A DNA stretch of 64,000 bases, from assembly GCF_042676085.1 (NCBI RefSeq), contig NZ_JBHTKH010000009.1, forward strand, positions 1-64,000, written 5' to 3'. This document shows, in pieces, positions 22,966-31,446 of the stretch (position 1 is the first letter of the stretch; each line of letters starts with the position of its first letter). Under the pieces are notes generated by a model, which saw only the letters and a list, made by a program, of their open reading frames with translations, was not told the origin of the DNA and searched no databases. The translations under genes were made by a program, and so were the position numbers. The stretch comes from Terrabacter terrigena. Lineage in GTDB: Bacteria; Actinomycetota; Actinomycetes; Actinomycetales; Dermatophilaceae.

Positions 22966-23726
22966 AGTGACGCGACGACCCGGCGGGCGACCTCGTCCGC
23001 GACGGTGCCGACCTGGTCGGGCGAGATCGTCACCGGCGAGGCGTCGTCGGCGGCCATGTCGGCGAGGATCTGGTTCAGCTTCTGGCTGTAGTAGCCATAC
23101 CGGCCGGACTCCGCGGAGCCGAGCCCGTCGATCGCGGCCTGCAAGGCGGCGTCGCGCGACGCCTCCTGGGCGATGAGCCGGTCGACGGCGGCCTTGGTGG
23201 CTACGTCGCGGGCTCGGTCGGCGTCGGTATACATCGCTTCCTCGATTCGGTTGATCTCGCCCTTGGCCCAGGCGATGCCCTGCTTCCACGTGCGGTAGGT
23301 CTTCGGAGGTGAGAGCGGGTCGCGGCCGGCTCGCCCGTCCGGGCCGAGGCCGTTGTAACCAGCTCGGACAGCGGTCGTCTGGTAGCGCGACGTGTTCGCG
23401 TTGTGCGGGCCGCCGGCGAGCACGCAGTGGGTGTGCTGACCACCGTCGGCGGGTGCCCAGTCACGCGGCCAGGTCGCCCAGGCACCCATCTCGCGGGCGA
23501 GCATGGCGCGGGCGTTGCCGAGGCCGCCGAAGTCGATCGTGTCGCCGGCCGCGTGCGTGCCGACGCTGTTCGGGTTGAGCCCGGTCGCCTGCCACACGAC
23601 CGGGTGCCCGTAGCCCTTGAGCTCGCAGAGACGCTGGAACACGGGCGTCCACGCGATGAGGCAGTCGCAGGCGACGTGCCCGTCGAGAAGGCCGTAGCCG
23701 GGTGTGTTGGCGGTGGGGAGCACCAT
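22944..23726 (-). CDS. endolysin N-terminal part: M15-like peptidase
   Basis: 260 residues when read to its own stop. The metal-binding pattern of LAS/M15 D-Ala or L-Ala-D-Glu peptidases is visible: H58 in GTHAAGDTIDF with D65, and H98-x-H100 in GGQHTHCVL. Such enzymes cut the peptide stems of peptidoglycan. The second half is a helical linker (KGEINRIEEAMYTDADRARD, SQKLNQILADMAADDAS). ATG 23726 is preceded by a perfect AGGAGGT site. A -1 shift at 22959-22965 would replace the last four residues (APTP) by the GH25 domain, giving about 463 residues. Confidence 0.8.
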   Translation of the reverse strand: MVLPTANTPGYGLLDGHVACDCLIAWTPVFQRLCELKGYGHPVVWQATGLNPNSVGTHAAGDTIDFGGLGNARAMLAREMGAWATWPRDWAPADGGQHTHCVLAGGPHNANTSRYQTTAVRAGYNGLGPDGRAGRDPLSPPKTYRTWKQGIAWAKGEINRIEEAMYTDADRARDVATKAAVDRLIAQEASRDAALQAAIDGLGSAESGRYGYYSQKLNQILADMAADDASPVTISPDQVGTVADEVARRVVASLPKAPTP

Positions 23727-23742
23727 CAGACGTACCTCCTGG

Positions 23743-24168
23743 TCATGCGTAAGGCCCCGCACTGGGCGGGGCCTCGAGGGGTTCGGCTGCGTCGTCCGGC
23801 GGCGGGTGCTCGCCGCGGCCATGCGCGATCCGCTGGTTCGTTCGCAGGAGGTCGATCCGCACCCAGAGCTCGGCGGCCATGTAGACGAGCAGCACGATCT
23901 GCACGAGTGCGCCGCCGAGCATGACGGCGATCAGGGCGCGCATGCCGCCGAGGTTGAACGCGAGCGCCGGTAGCCACGCGAACGCGACGGTGAGGGTGAA
24001 GATGATGCCGAGGAGCCGCGACAGCCGGTACAGGTGCCGGCCCTCGGGGCTCTTCTTGATCGGCCGGTACATCCAGACGAAGACCCAGCACTCGAGCGCA
24101 CAGATGACGTCGAGGAGCAGTCCGGCCATGAGGAGGCCGGGGATGGGCGGGGGCAGGTCGGGTGTCAT
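23743..24168 (-). CDS. three-helix membrane protein, holin candidate
   Basis: 141 residues. Hydrophobic segments lie at about residues 10-33, 53-75 and 80-103, followed by a hydrophilic acidic/proline-rich C-terminus. The helix number and position directly upstream of the endolysin fit a class I-type holin. It overlaps the preceding gene by 4 bases. Confidence 0.65.
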   Translation of the reverse strand: MTPDLPPPIPGLLMAGLLLDVICALECWVFVWMYRPIKKSPEGRHLYRLSRLLGIIFTLTVAFAWLPALAFNLGGMRALIAVMLGGALVQIVLLVYMAAELWVRIDLLRTNQRIAHGRGEHPPPDDAAEPLEAPPSAGPYA

Positions 24169-24386
24169 CGGTCGTCCTCCTCGGGGGCCTGGAACGCAGC
24201 CGCCACCTTGTCGCCGAGGTGGTTCTCGTCGAGCTGCCGCTGGATCCGGGTGGCGAGCCGGTCGACGTGCGGCGTGGTCGCGTGCGCCTGCCGCAGAGCT
24301 CGCTGGGCGCGCTGCAGGCGCTCCTGGTCGAGCGCCTGGACGGCCGCGTGGTCCTCATCGTCGTGGCGCCACCAGAGGAGCCTCAT
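24165..24386 (-). CDS. small helical protein, 73 residues
   Basis: Begins MRLLWWRHDDEDHAAVQALD and continues as one long charged helix (QRAQRALRQAHATT). Similar small proteins accompany holin genes in actinophages. Function unknown. It has 4-base overlaps with both neighbours. Confidence 0.6.
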   Translation of the reverse strand: MRLLWWRHDDEDHAAVQALDQERLQRAQRALRQAHATTPHVDRLATRIQRQLDENHLGDKVAAAFQAPEEDDR

Positions 24387-24649
24387 CGCTTCGCCTTCGC
24401 GCCCAGGGCCTCGACGGCCGTCATGATCCGCACGAACGCCTCGCCGACGACCGACAGCTTGTCGATCTGCTCACGCTGCACGGTGATCGTCTGCTCTTGC
24501 TTGTCCTCGAGCTTGTCGCGGTAGGCGAGCTCGCGGCGGTGCGCTGCGCCCGTGACGAGCCGGTCGGTGGCGAGCATCCACCAGAGGACGACGAGCGACG
24601 TGAACCAGGCGCCGCCGGCGAGCAGCTGGGCCAGGGGAACGTCGCCCAT
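24383..24649 (-). CDS. single-helix membrane protein with coiled coil
   Basis: 88 residues. One hydrophobic helix at about residues 8-26 (LLAGGAWFTSLVVLWWMLA) is followed by a coiled coil (RDKLEDKQEQTITVQREQID). This topology is seen in accessory holins and spanin-like proteins. It lies at the upstream end of the lysis cluster. Confidence 0.6.
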   Translation of the reverse strand: MGDVPLAQLLAGGAWFTSLVVLWWMLATDRLVTGAAHRRELAYRDKLEDKQEQTITVQREQIDKLSVVGEAFVRIMTAVEALGAKAKR

Positions 24650-24652
24650 CCG

Positions 24653-25012
24653 TTACGCCTCCGGGATGAGCCGCCGCAGCGGCCGGCTCGGTCGGTCGTC
24701 GGAGACCCGCTGGCCGGGGACCTCGTCGTCGGCACGGACGACGGTCCACGCGTCGCCGGGGTAGGGCGTGTCCTCGTTGCGGAGGAACACGCTGCCACGC
24801 TGGTCGCGGTACACCTCGCCGGGCAGGTAGACGGGCTCGGGCTTCTCTTGGATCTCCCAGCCGAAGCCGTCGTCGTCGCGGAGCGTTGCGGGGATCGTGA
24901 CGGCGGTGCCGGCGTCGGTCGTCATGCCCATGCCGGCGGCGCTGAACCCGGTGACGGCGCCGACGAGGTAGACCTTGACGCGGTCGCCGGCGGACGGGAG
25001 CGGGCGGGGCAT
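24653..25012 (-). CDS. hypothetical virion-associated protein, 119 residues
   Basis: Begins MPRPLPSAGDRVKVYLVGAV and is beta-rich. Coupled by TGATG to the preceding tail gene. Not recognised. Placement at the end of the tail block suggests a minor tail component. Confidence 0.55.
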   Translation of the reverse strand: MPRPLPSAGDRVKVYLVGAVTGFSAAGMGMTTDAGTAVTIPATLRDDDGFGWEIQEKPEPVYLPGEVYRDQRGSVFLRNEDTPYPGDAWTVVRADDEVPGQRVSDDRPSRPLRRLIPEA

Positions 25013-25521
25013 CAGTCGATCCGTCGCAGGACGAAGAAGGAGTCCTGCAGCAGCGACGTCTGGGTGGCGCTCGAGGTCTGCTGCGCCCACTGCAGCTTGA
25101 ACGTGCCGCCGGTGCCGCCGACGACGAGCAGCCCGTGCATGTCGATGTACTCGGTGGCGCCCGCGAGCGTGCCCAGGCTGACGGTGGAGCCGAGCGAGGA
25201 CGGGACGGTAGCGATGTTCGACTGGGACGTCGCGCCGACGACGAGGCCGATGGTGCGGTACGAGAGGGTGGCGCCTGCCGGGCCTTGCCAGGCGTACGTG
25301 ATGCCCGGGGTCGCGGACGCGCTGGTGTATTTCAGCAGCGACTGGAACTGGTAGACGCTGTTCGCGGCGACCGTGGCGAAGAGGTGGTTGTCGTCGACGA
25401 TCGTCACCGTCGACGCCTGCGAGAAGTTCGACGTCTTCCGTGCCGCGATCGAGTTGACGCAGTAGGTGTTGAGGTCGCTCGACGTGAGCAGCTCTTCGGG
25501 CTGAAACGACTTCATGGCCAT
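25012..25521 (-). CDS. minor tail-like protein, 169 residues
   Basis: Begins MAMKSFQPEELLTSSDLNTY, a start frequently seen in small tail-tip or fibre proteins of actinophages. The rest is Ser/Thr-rich beta sequence (GTFKLQWAQQTSSATQ). No enzyme motif. It follows the hub-like gene by 12 bases. Confidence 0.65.
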   Translation of the reverse strand: MAMKSFQPEELLTSSDLNTYCVNSIAARKTSNFSQASTVTIVDDNHLFATVAANSVYQFQSLLKYTSASATPGITYAWQGPAGATLSYRTIGLVVGATSQSNIATVPSSLGSTVSLGTLAGATEYIDMHGLLVVGGTGGTFKLQWAQQTSSATQTSLLQDSFFVLRRID

Positions 25522-25533
25522 GATGGATCCCGT

Positions 25534-26793
25534 TCAGTAGGAGAGCTTGTAGTCGTCGAGGCGGCCCTGGACCGGGTCGTCGAGGATGAGGAACGTCGCC
25601 GCGACCGTTGGCCCGAGAGTCCAGGTCGTGAGCCAGCGACGGCCGGGGCCGTACTCGTGGCTGATGCCGCGAATGAACACGTCCTGCTCGATCACCGCGC
25701 CGCCTCCGGGAGGCCGGCGACGGATGGTGATGCGGTCGCCGATCTGCCGGCCGAGGACCTGCGGGAACAGCGCGTCGGGGTTCGCTCGAGGGTCGATGGT
25801 GATGGACGAGAACCGGAGCGACGGGTCCTTCGACATGCCCATGACGCGACGCGCCCAGCCCGCGGTAGCCGCGTCGGTCTGCAGCATGAGCCCGTCCTTG
25901 GAGTAGCCGACCGGGTACTTGTCGTACACGGACGCGACCTGCTCCACGCCGCCGACGCGTGTCGCGTAAACCGCTGTGGCGCGGGGTCCGTCGTAGGAGA
26001 TCTCGACGTCGACGTAGGGAAGCTCGCCGTTCGCGACGTCGGACCCGAAGATGCCCTGGCTGACGGTCGACCGGGTGCGGGTGAGGATGTCGGAGCGGCC
26101 GCGGAACACGACGTCGCCGTCGCCGTTGACGTACAGCTCGCCGAGCTCGGAGTCGTTGACGACCTGCAAGTCGGAGAGGGCGTTGTTGCCGAACGTCGTT
26201 GCCTGCATGGTGACTGCGCCGCCGGCGACGTCGCGGTCGGCGGCGGACCAGCCGGCGGTGTCGAGGATGCGGTTGACGCGGGCGGTGGACGTCTCGCCGG
26301 CGCCGACGGGCGCGGTCGTGCCCTGCGGGGTCGACAGGATCGAGAACGCGTCGGCGAGCTGCAGCGTCGCGGTCGCGGACTGCGGCCCCTCGTAGCCGTA
26401 ACGCCACTTGATGAACCCGGTGCAGAGCGGGTAGGTGACGCCGTTCCAGAAGGCCAGCCACTTGAAGATGCGACGCGGGACGACCTGTGTCGTGACGCCC
26501 GCCTCGACGTAGGGTCCGGCGAGGTTGGTCGGGTCGAAGCGGCGGTCGTCGTTGCGTAGGAGTGCCGTGCCTTCGCCGGCGTCCCACTGCGGGACAGGGT
26601 CGTTGGAGTTGTTCGCGCCCCGGGTGGACGAGCACGACACGAGGTATGGGGTGACGTCGGCCCACACGTCGCCGGCGGAGAGGGGGTTGTCGTCGAGGAG
26701 CCCGTAGACGGGGTCGTTGAGGTGGAAGTAGTTGGTGACGCCCGGGGCGGCGTCGAAGTTGATGAGGGCTGTGACGTCGGGCAGGTCGGGCAT
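25534..26793 (-). CDS. minor tail protein (tail-tip hub type)
   Basis: 419 residues, immediately after the tape measure gene, where siphophages encode distal-tail and hub proteins. It has beta-rich domains with DVWADVTPYLVSCSSTRGAN and RRIFKWLAFWNGVTYPLCTG, which resemble phage tail-hub folds, and a C-terminal FIRGISHEYGPGRRWLTTWTL. It likely forms part of the tail tip that contacts the host. Start ATG 26793. Confidence 0.75.
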   Translation of the reverse strand: MPDLPDVTALINFDAAPGVTNYFHLNDPVYGLLDDNPLSAGDVWADVTPYLVSCSSTRGANNSNDPVPQWDAGEGTALLRNDDRRFDPTNLAGPYVEAGVTTQVVPRRIFKWLAFWNGVTYPLCTGFIKWRYGYEGPQSATATLQLADAFSILSTPQGTTAPVGAGETSTARVNRILDTAGWSAADRDVAGGAVTMQATTFGNNALSDLQVVNDSELGELYVNGDGDVVFRGRSDILTRTRSTVSQGIFGSDVANGELPYVDVEISYDGPRATAVYATRVGGVEQVASVYDKYPVGYSKDGLMLQTDAATAGWARRVMGMSKDPSLRFSSITIDPRANPDALFPQVLGRQIGDRITIRRRPPGGGAVIEQDVFIRGISHEYGPGRRWLTTWTLGPTVAATFLILDDPVQGRLDDYKLSY

Positions 26794-26796
26794 GGG

Positions 26797-28869
26797 TTAC
26801 CGCCCCGTGGGGGTGATCTTGATGCGGATGCCGCGCCCGTTCTGGTTGGAGTAGTCCTCGAGCTCACGGGCCAGGGTCTTGACGTCCTGGACGCCGTAGA
26901 AGTTCGCCTGCTCGATGTGGATGCCGCCGCCCATGACCTCACGCGCGGTCGGCGCAGGCAGCACAGCCGAGCCGCGGCCGAGGTAGGCGAGCTCGGGGCC
27001 GCCCTCGCCAACGAGTGCCCAGCCGGCCGGGATGTTGCGGCCGCCGCGCGCGAACCCGCGGACGCCCGACAGGAAGGGGTAGGCGGTGCCGAGGCCGAAC
27101 CCGGGGTGGCGGCGTTCCATGTGGACGTGCGGCCCGGACGAGCGGCCGGTGCTGCCGGAGTAGCCGATGAACTGGCCCTTGGTGACGCGCTGTCCGACCT
27201 TGACGATCTCGCGCGTCATGTGGCCGAGGATGGTCATGTTGCCGTCGGCGTCGATGGTGCGGACGTGGTAGCCGAATCCGCCTGGGTCCCAGCCGTCTCG
27301 GGCGACGACGCCGTTCATGACAGCGCGGATTGGGGTGCCGAGCGGGGCGAGGAAGTCGTAGCCCTTGTGGCCGGGGTAGCCGTTCCAGCCGGTGCCGATC
27401 GGCTGCGGCACGGGCCGCCCGAGGGCGCCAGTGAGGACGCCGGAGAACTCGGCGCCGCCGCCTCCGAAGAAGATCGTCGGGTTCCGGCGAGCCTGCGCGG
27501 CCTGCAGCGCCTTCGCGCCCTTCGGTGACAGGCCGACCTCGACGGTGACGGTCTTGGTGGGCGGGATGTCGCGGATGTTGTTCGCGATGTCCTTCGCCGA
27601 CTTCGCGGCGCCGTGCATCTTGTCGGCGGCGTCCTTCGCCCACCCGAACCCTGGGATGTGGGAGAGGGCGTCGAGCATGTTGCCGATCCAGTCGGCGACG
27701 GTGGAGAACCCGTTGATGAGGAACCGGATGACGGGCGCGATGACCTTGTTCCACATCCAGGCCGCCGCCTCCTGGATCTTCTGGAAGGCGGTGGTCGCGA
27801 CGCGCCGGAACGTCTCGGAGTGGTCCCACGCGTACTTGAGGCCGATCGCGAGCAGGCCAAGGGCGGTGATGACCATGCCGATCGGGTTCATCCGCATAGC
27901 GATGTTCAGGAGCTGCTGGACGATCGTGTAGCCCTTGGTGATCGACGTGATGGTCTTGAACAGGCCGATGCCGATGAGGATCTGCGGGAGGAACCGGATG
28001 AGGGTCGCGGTGAGGGCGGCGATCGTGTCCTTGTTGTCCATCAGGAACTGGGTCGCGCCGTGGATGGCAGGCATCAGCCGGCTCTTCATCTCGCCGCTGA
28101 ACGCAGTCATGACGGGCAGGACGGCCGAGCCGACCTGGACCTTCACGCCGTCGAGCGCGGCATGCCACTCGCGCTGCTGCTTGATGTTCTTCTTGAGGTC
28201 GTCGACCTGCTTCTGCCCGACCGTCAGCCCGAACTTGTCGGACTCCGCCATCAGGTCCTTGATGCCTTCCTTGCCCTTGTTCAGCATCGGCAGCATCTCG
28301 AGGCCGCCCTTGCCGAAGAGCTTCATCGCGAGCGCCGACTTCTCGGCACCGTTCGGCATCTTCGCGAACTTCTCGGCGATGTCGGGCAGCAGGTCCGCCA
28401 TCGGCCGGATCTTGCCGGTCGAGTCCTTCGCGTTCACGCCGATCGACGCGAGCGCCTTCGCGCCCGGGCCGGCCTTCCCGGCGACCGACGCGATGTTCTT
28501 CTCGAGGAGCTTGATGCTCTTGGACAGGGCTTCCTGGCTGACCCCCGACTCGCGCGCTGCGAAGTTCAGCCGCGAGGCGTCCTCGATCGAGCCGCCGATG
28601 GCCCGCTGCATCCCCATCGCGGCCTTCGTGTTGCTGGTGAACGCGTCGACGGACTGCTTGCCGAACAGCACGGCGGCGCCGCCGGCGGCGATGAGCCCGA
28701 CCCCTGCAGCCTTGGCGCCCTTGTGCAGTCTCTCGCCGAACGCGCCGCCATGCTTGCCTGCGTCGGCGACGGATCGGCCGGTGTCATCGGCGGCCTTCCC
28801 GACGTCCTTGAACGTCTTGGAGGCACGGTCGCGGGCGATGATGTCGAACGCCATCGCGAGTCCAGCCAT
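26797..28869 (-). CDS. tape measure protein with M23 peptidase domain
   Basis: 690 residues. The N-terminal 250 residues are the phage tape-measure helical region (GKAADDTGRSVADAGKHGGA, LEKNIASVAGKAGPGAKALA). Several hydrophobic helices lie at about 300-370. A zinc peptidase of the M23/LytM type follows, with HKGYD near residue 501 and HVH near 582. The tape measure sets tail length and is released at infection, and the peptidase probably thins the wall for DNA entry. By the usual rule of thumb this length predicts a tail near 100 nm. Its ATG is coupled by TGATG to the preceding gene. Confidence 0.92.
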   Translation of the reverse strand: MAGLAMAFDIIARDRASKTFKDVGKAADDTGRSVADAGKHGGAFGERLHKGAKAAGVGLIAAGGAAVLFGKQSVDAFTSNTKAAMGMQRAIGGSIEDASRLNFAARESGVSQEALSKSIKLLEKNIASVAGKAGPGAKALASIGVNAKDSTGKIRPMADLLPDIAEKFAKMPNGAEKSALAMKLFGKGGLEMLPMLNKGKEGIKDLMAESDKFGLTVGQKQVDDLKKNIKQQREWHAALDGVKVQVGSAVLPVMTAFSGEMKSRLMPAIHGATQFLMDNKDTIAALTATLIRFLPQILIGIGLFKTITSITKGYTIVQQLLNIAMRMNPIGMVITALGLLAIGLKYAWDHSETFRRVATTAFQKIQEAAAWMWNKVIAPVIRFLINGFSTVADWIGNMLDALSHIPGFGWAKDAADKMHGAAKSAKDIANNIRDIPPTKTVTVEVGLSPKGAKALQAAQARRNPTIFFGGGGAEFSGVLTGALGRPVPQPIGTGWNGYPGHKGYDFLAPLGTPIRAVMNGVVARDGWDPGGFGYHVRTIDADGNMTILGHMTREIVKVGQRVTKGQFIGYSGSTGRSSGPHVHMERRHPGFGLGTAYPFLSGVRGFARGGRNIPAGWALVGEGGPELAYLGRGSAVLPAPTAREVMGGGIHIEQANFYGVQDVKTLARELEDYSNQNGRGIRIKITPTGR

Positions 28870-29351
28870 CAGCGCGCCCTCGCCTTCTGCACGATCTCGT
28901 CCTCGAGGCGCTCGACGACCTTCTCGATCTCGGCGCGCACCGCCGGGGCCGCGTTCTGCCAGCCCTTGTCAAACCAGCCCTGGCCGCCGACCCGCTGGTC
29001 GACCCACTGGTTGCTCCCGAACACGCGGTGCCGGAGGATCCCCTGCTGGTTGATGAGCTTCGCGTTGACGGCGCCAATGCCGCGGCCCGCGTTCCCGTAC
29101 CGGATCGCGACCGTGACGCCGGGGTCGTGGGACGCGTTGACGCTCACGGACTGCTTCACAGCGGCGCCGCGGGCCCTCAGGCGTGCAGGCAGCGCCTTCT
29201 CGAGGCCTTGCGCCACGACCGGCTTCTGCCTCGTCACGGCGTCGCGTAGGCCCTTGTGCAGCTCCTTGCGGAACCTGACGTCGTCGACCTCCCCGAGAGC
29301 CTTTGCCAGCCGCTTCAGCTGGTCCGCACCTGTGACCTCGAAGTCGCTCAT
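28869..29351 (-). CDS. HK97-gp10-like / minor structural protein
   Basis: 160 residues. FEVTGADQLKRLAKALGEVD at the start and RKELHKGLRDAVTRQKPVV follow the HK97 gp10 neck-protein pattern. The basic helical region is followed by GWFDKGWQNAAPAVRAEIEK. Its place, between the tail chaperones and the tape measure, is unusual for a neck protein, so it may instead be a tail-associated relative. Overlaps the neighbouring frame by 4 bases. Confidence 0.65.
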   Translation of the reverse strand: MSDFEVTGADQLKRLAKALGEVDDVRFRKELHKGLRDAVTRQKPVVAQGLEKALPARLRARGAAVKQSVSVNASHDPGVTVAIRYGNAGRGIGAVNAKLINQQGILRHRVFGSNQWVDQRVGGQGWFDKGWQNAAPAVRAEIEKVVERLEDEIVQKARAR

Positions 29352-29542
29352 GCCACCCCCAGCGCGTCCCGCAGCTCCCGCTCCTCGGGCGGCACGTCCC
29401 GGCCCGCCGGCCCCTCAGCGATCAGCACCTCGTCGAGCAGCGCCCGGAAGCTCGCCGGCGGCCGCTCTTCGCCGGCGGACACGACGGCGCGCCCGTCGCC
29501 CTGAAACTCCTCGACCAAGAGCGCGTACGCGACGTCGCACAC
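29348..29542 (-). CDS. tail assembly chaperone, second (T-like) frame
   Basis: A frame ending LRDALGVA and containing DVCDVAYALLVEEFQGDGRA. It stays open upstream through the end of the G-like gene in the -1 register, with no ATG, GTG or TTG for at least 50 codons before the GTG at 29542. This is the usual G/GT arrangement, in which the longer chaperone is made by frameshifting. I could not find a canonical slippery heptamer, so the shift point is open. Coordinates cover only the part from the first possible start codon. Confidence 0.55.
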   Translation of the reverse strand: MCDVAYALLVEEFQGDGRAVVSAGEERPPASFRALLDEVLIAEGPAGRDVPPEERELRDALGVA

Positions 29543-29553
29543 GTCGGCGACGC

Positions 29554-30081
29554 TCAGGCCGAGGCGCGTGAGACGACTTCCTGGCGCTGCCGCACCATGA
29601 GGGCGATGCTGGGCCGCCCCTCGAGCTCGAGCCGGCGCACGACCCGCGAGGATGAGTCGTCCGCAGATGAGGGCCTCGTTGTCGCCGGCCCACCGGAGGA
29701 GTCGGAGGGCCGGGCGGTAGGGCGGGCAGTGATTGCCTCGATCGCCTGAGACACGACCTCCATCAGGTCGTCGCCGTCGGCGCGGACGAGGGTTGCGTGC
29801 TCCTCGAACCTCTGCCAGTCATCGTCAGCGATGACGTTGCGGAGCAGGTCGTACATCGCCACCAGGCCGTCGAGCTCGTTCGAGTCGATGTCCTGCTTGG
29901 CGAGGTGCGCGAACTTCAGCAGCGGCATCATCCCGAGCCGCGGTGCGAGCTCGAACGCCTCCCCCTGGAAGGTGAGCACGGCCGCTGGGGCGGCGAGCTC
30001 GCCGGCGACCGCGGCCGCGCCGGTGACGTCGCGCGTCGGGTCCGGCACCATGTCGCGGCGGCGCTTGTTGCGCTTAGCCAC
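29554..30081 (-). CDS. tail assembly chaperone, first (G-like) frame
   Basis: 175 residues between the major tail protein and tape measure, the fixed place of tail assembly chaperones. The core LTFQGEAFELAPRLGMMPLL and DLLRNVIADDDWQRFEEHAT match actinophage G-like proteins. A Ser/Pro-rich linker and a charged helical end (RLELEGRPSIALMVRQRQEV) follow. The chaperone coats the tape measure until tail tube assembly. The start overlaps the preceding gene by 8 bases. Confidence 0.8.
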   Translation of the reverse strand: MAKRNKRRRDMVPDPTRDVTGAAAVAGELAAPAAVLTFQGEAFELAPRLGMMPLLKFAHLAKQDIDSNELDGLVAMYDLLRNVIADDDWQRFEEHATLVRADGDDLMEVVSQAIEAITARPTARPSDSSGGPATTRPSSADDSSSRVVRRLELEGRPSIALMVRQRQEVVSRASA

Positions 30082-30664
30082 GGCTGGTCCCTGCGCTCCA
30101 CATGGTGAACGGGGTGGTGAGCCCGGTGGGGATCTCCATGTTGAAGGTGCACGGGATGACGGCCTTGTCGGGCGCCTTCTTGAACGCGGTCGAGATCGTG
30201 CCGCCCTGGATCGTCTGCCGGCACAGCAGCCGCAGCGTACGGTCCGTCGACTCCCACAGGATCATCGCGCGGACCTCGTTGCCCGGGGTGGGGGGCTCCA
30301 CCTTGAACAGGGAGGTGGCGCCGGTGCCCGAGGTCGCCGTCAGAGCGGCGACGCCACCGTTGAGCGCACGGTTGTAGTTCGACAGCGTCCAGGACGCCAG
30401 GTTGAACGCGATGGAGCCGGACCGGCTCGTCGTCGCGTACTTGATCGGGTCGAAGAACTCCGCGACGGAGACGGCCTCGACGTTCGTCTGGTACTGGAAC
30501 GTCGACCCGTCCTCGGTCGCGCCGAGCGGGATGTAGGCGACGGCCGGGTCGTCGGTGAACACGCTGCCGGCAACCGTGTTGGTCGGGTCGGCGGTCCCGA
30601 GCGCGGCGAGCCACAGCATGCCCGGGTCGGTCAGGACGACCGGTGCGGCGACTGAGTGAGCCAT
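30074..30664 (-). CDS. major tail tube protein
   Basis: 196 residues, upstream of the tail chaperones, as in most siphophages. The beta-rich sequence includes GATEDGSTFQYQTNVEAVSV and SGSIAFNLASWTLSNYNRAL, typical of actinophage tube proteins that stack as hexameric rings around the tape measure. No decoration domain is appended. Confidence 0.8.
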   Translation of the reverse strand: MAHSVAAPVVLTDPGMLWLAALGTADPTNTVAGSVFTDDPAVAYIPLGATEDGSTFQYQTNVEAVSVAEFFDPIKYATTSRSGSIAFNLASWTLSNYNRALNGGVAALTATSGTGATSLFKVEPPTPGNEVRAMILWESTDRTLRLLCRQTIQGGTISTAFKKAPDKAVIPCTFNMEIPTGLTTPFTMWSAGTSRG

Positions 30665-30667
30665 GGA

Positions 30668-30982
30668 TCAGCCCTCCTTGGGGGCGTAGGTCTCGACGAG
30701 CTGGTCCCGCGAGAGGTCTGCGATGTCGGGCTCCGTGACACCGTCGCGGGTGAGCGCGTACGCGGCCCACTGCTCGCGGCTGGCGTTCCTGGCCGGCGGG
30801 TCCACCTGCGCCTTCGTCACCGAGGACGGGTGGACGACCCCGTTCTCGACGTGGGACAGCGGCACTGCGTCACCCGGGTTGAACGCGCGGGCGCCGTTGA
30901 TGTCGATCGGCTCAGCGGCGACGTAGGTGCCCCACTCGGCCTTCTGCGCGGCGAGGTACTCGTCGATGGTCATCTCGGCCAT
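30668..30982 (-). CDS. hypothetical protein between tail terminator and tail tube genes, 104 residues
   Basis: Begins MAEMTIDEYLAAQKAEWGTY and has a compact mixed fold ending SRDQLVETYAPKEG. Not recognised. Small proteins at this place in actinophages are often connector or tail-assembly factors. ATG 30982 follows a good GGAG site. Confidence 0.6.
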   Translation of the reverse strand: MAEMTIDEYLAAQKAEWGTYVAAEPIDINGARAFNPGDAVPLSHVENGVVHPSSVTKAQVDPPARNASREQWAAYALTRDGVTEPDIADLSRDQLVETYAPKEG

Positions 30983-30993
30983 GGGAGGTTCTC

Positions 30994-31446
30994 CTAGAGG
31001 TTGGTGCGGTAGCTGATGGTGACGATGAGCCGCTGCACGGCCCCGGACGAACTCTGCGCCTGCACGACGTCCGCTGCCGCGGTGCACGTCGACGCGGGGG
31101 AGAGGGTGCCGCCCAGGGTCTGGTCGGCTTGGATCCACGACGCGATCGCGTCGAACGCCCCGAACACGTCGGGGACGGTGGTGTAGCCGGTCGCCATCGC
31201 CAGCTCGCAGACGAGCGCGCCGGTCTCGGTGGCGGTGTAGCCGTCGGGTCCTTGCTCCTGCGTGAACCGGCCGACGGTCGGCTCGGCGAGCGACGGCGCG
31301 TAGGCGATGGTGAACGCGGCCGGCGGGTTCTCGCCCGTGACGACGGGGCCGTCGAAGATCGACACGCCGAACGTCGTGCCGGGACCGATGATGCCGGGCA
31401 GCGAGGCGGCGAGCTTGGCCCGGACCTTGTGCCATGCGACGGCCAT
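30994..31446 (-). CDS. probable tail terminator / head-tail joining protein
   Basis: 150 residues. MAVAWHKVRAKLAASLPGII, then TFGVSIFDGPVVTGENPPAA and TETGALVCELAMATG, match the small alpha/beta proteins that cap the tail tube in siphophages. Position between the connector and tube genes agrees. Its ATG shares bases with the preceding stop (TGATG). Confidence 0.65.
   Translation of the reverse strand: MAVAWHKVRAKLAASLPGIIGPGTTFGVSIFDGPVVTGENPPAAFTIAYAPSLAEPTVGRFTQEQGPDGYTATETGALVCELAMATGYTTVPDVFGAFDAIASWIQADQTLGGTLSPASTCTAAADVVQAQSSSGAVQRLIVTISYRTNL

Noticed and set aside
29554..29780. A slippery heptamer for the tail chaperone
   Set aside because: I read the overlap codon by codon; CC- and GG-rich runs occur but none fits X-XXY-YYZ in frame, so I do not claim a shift site.
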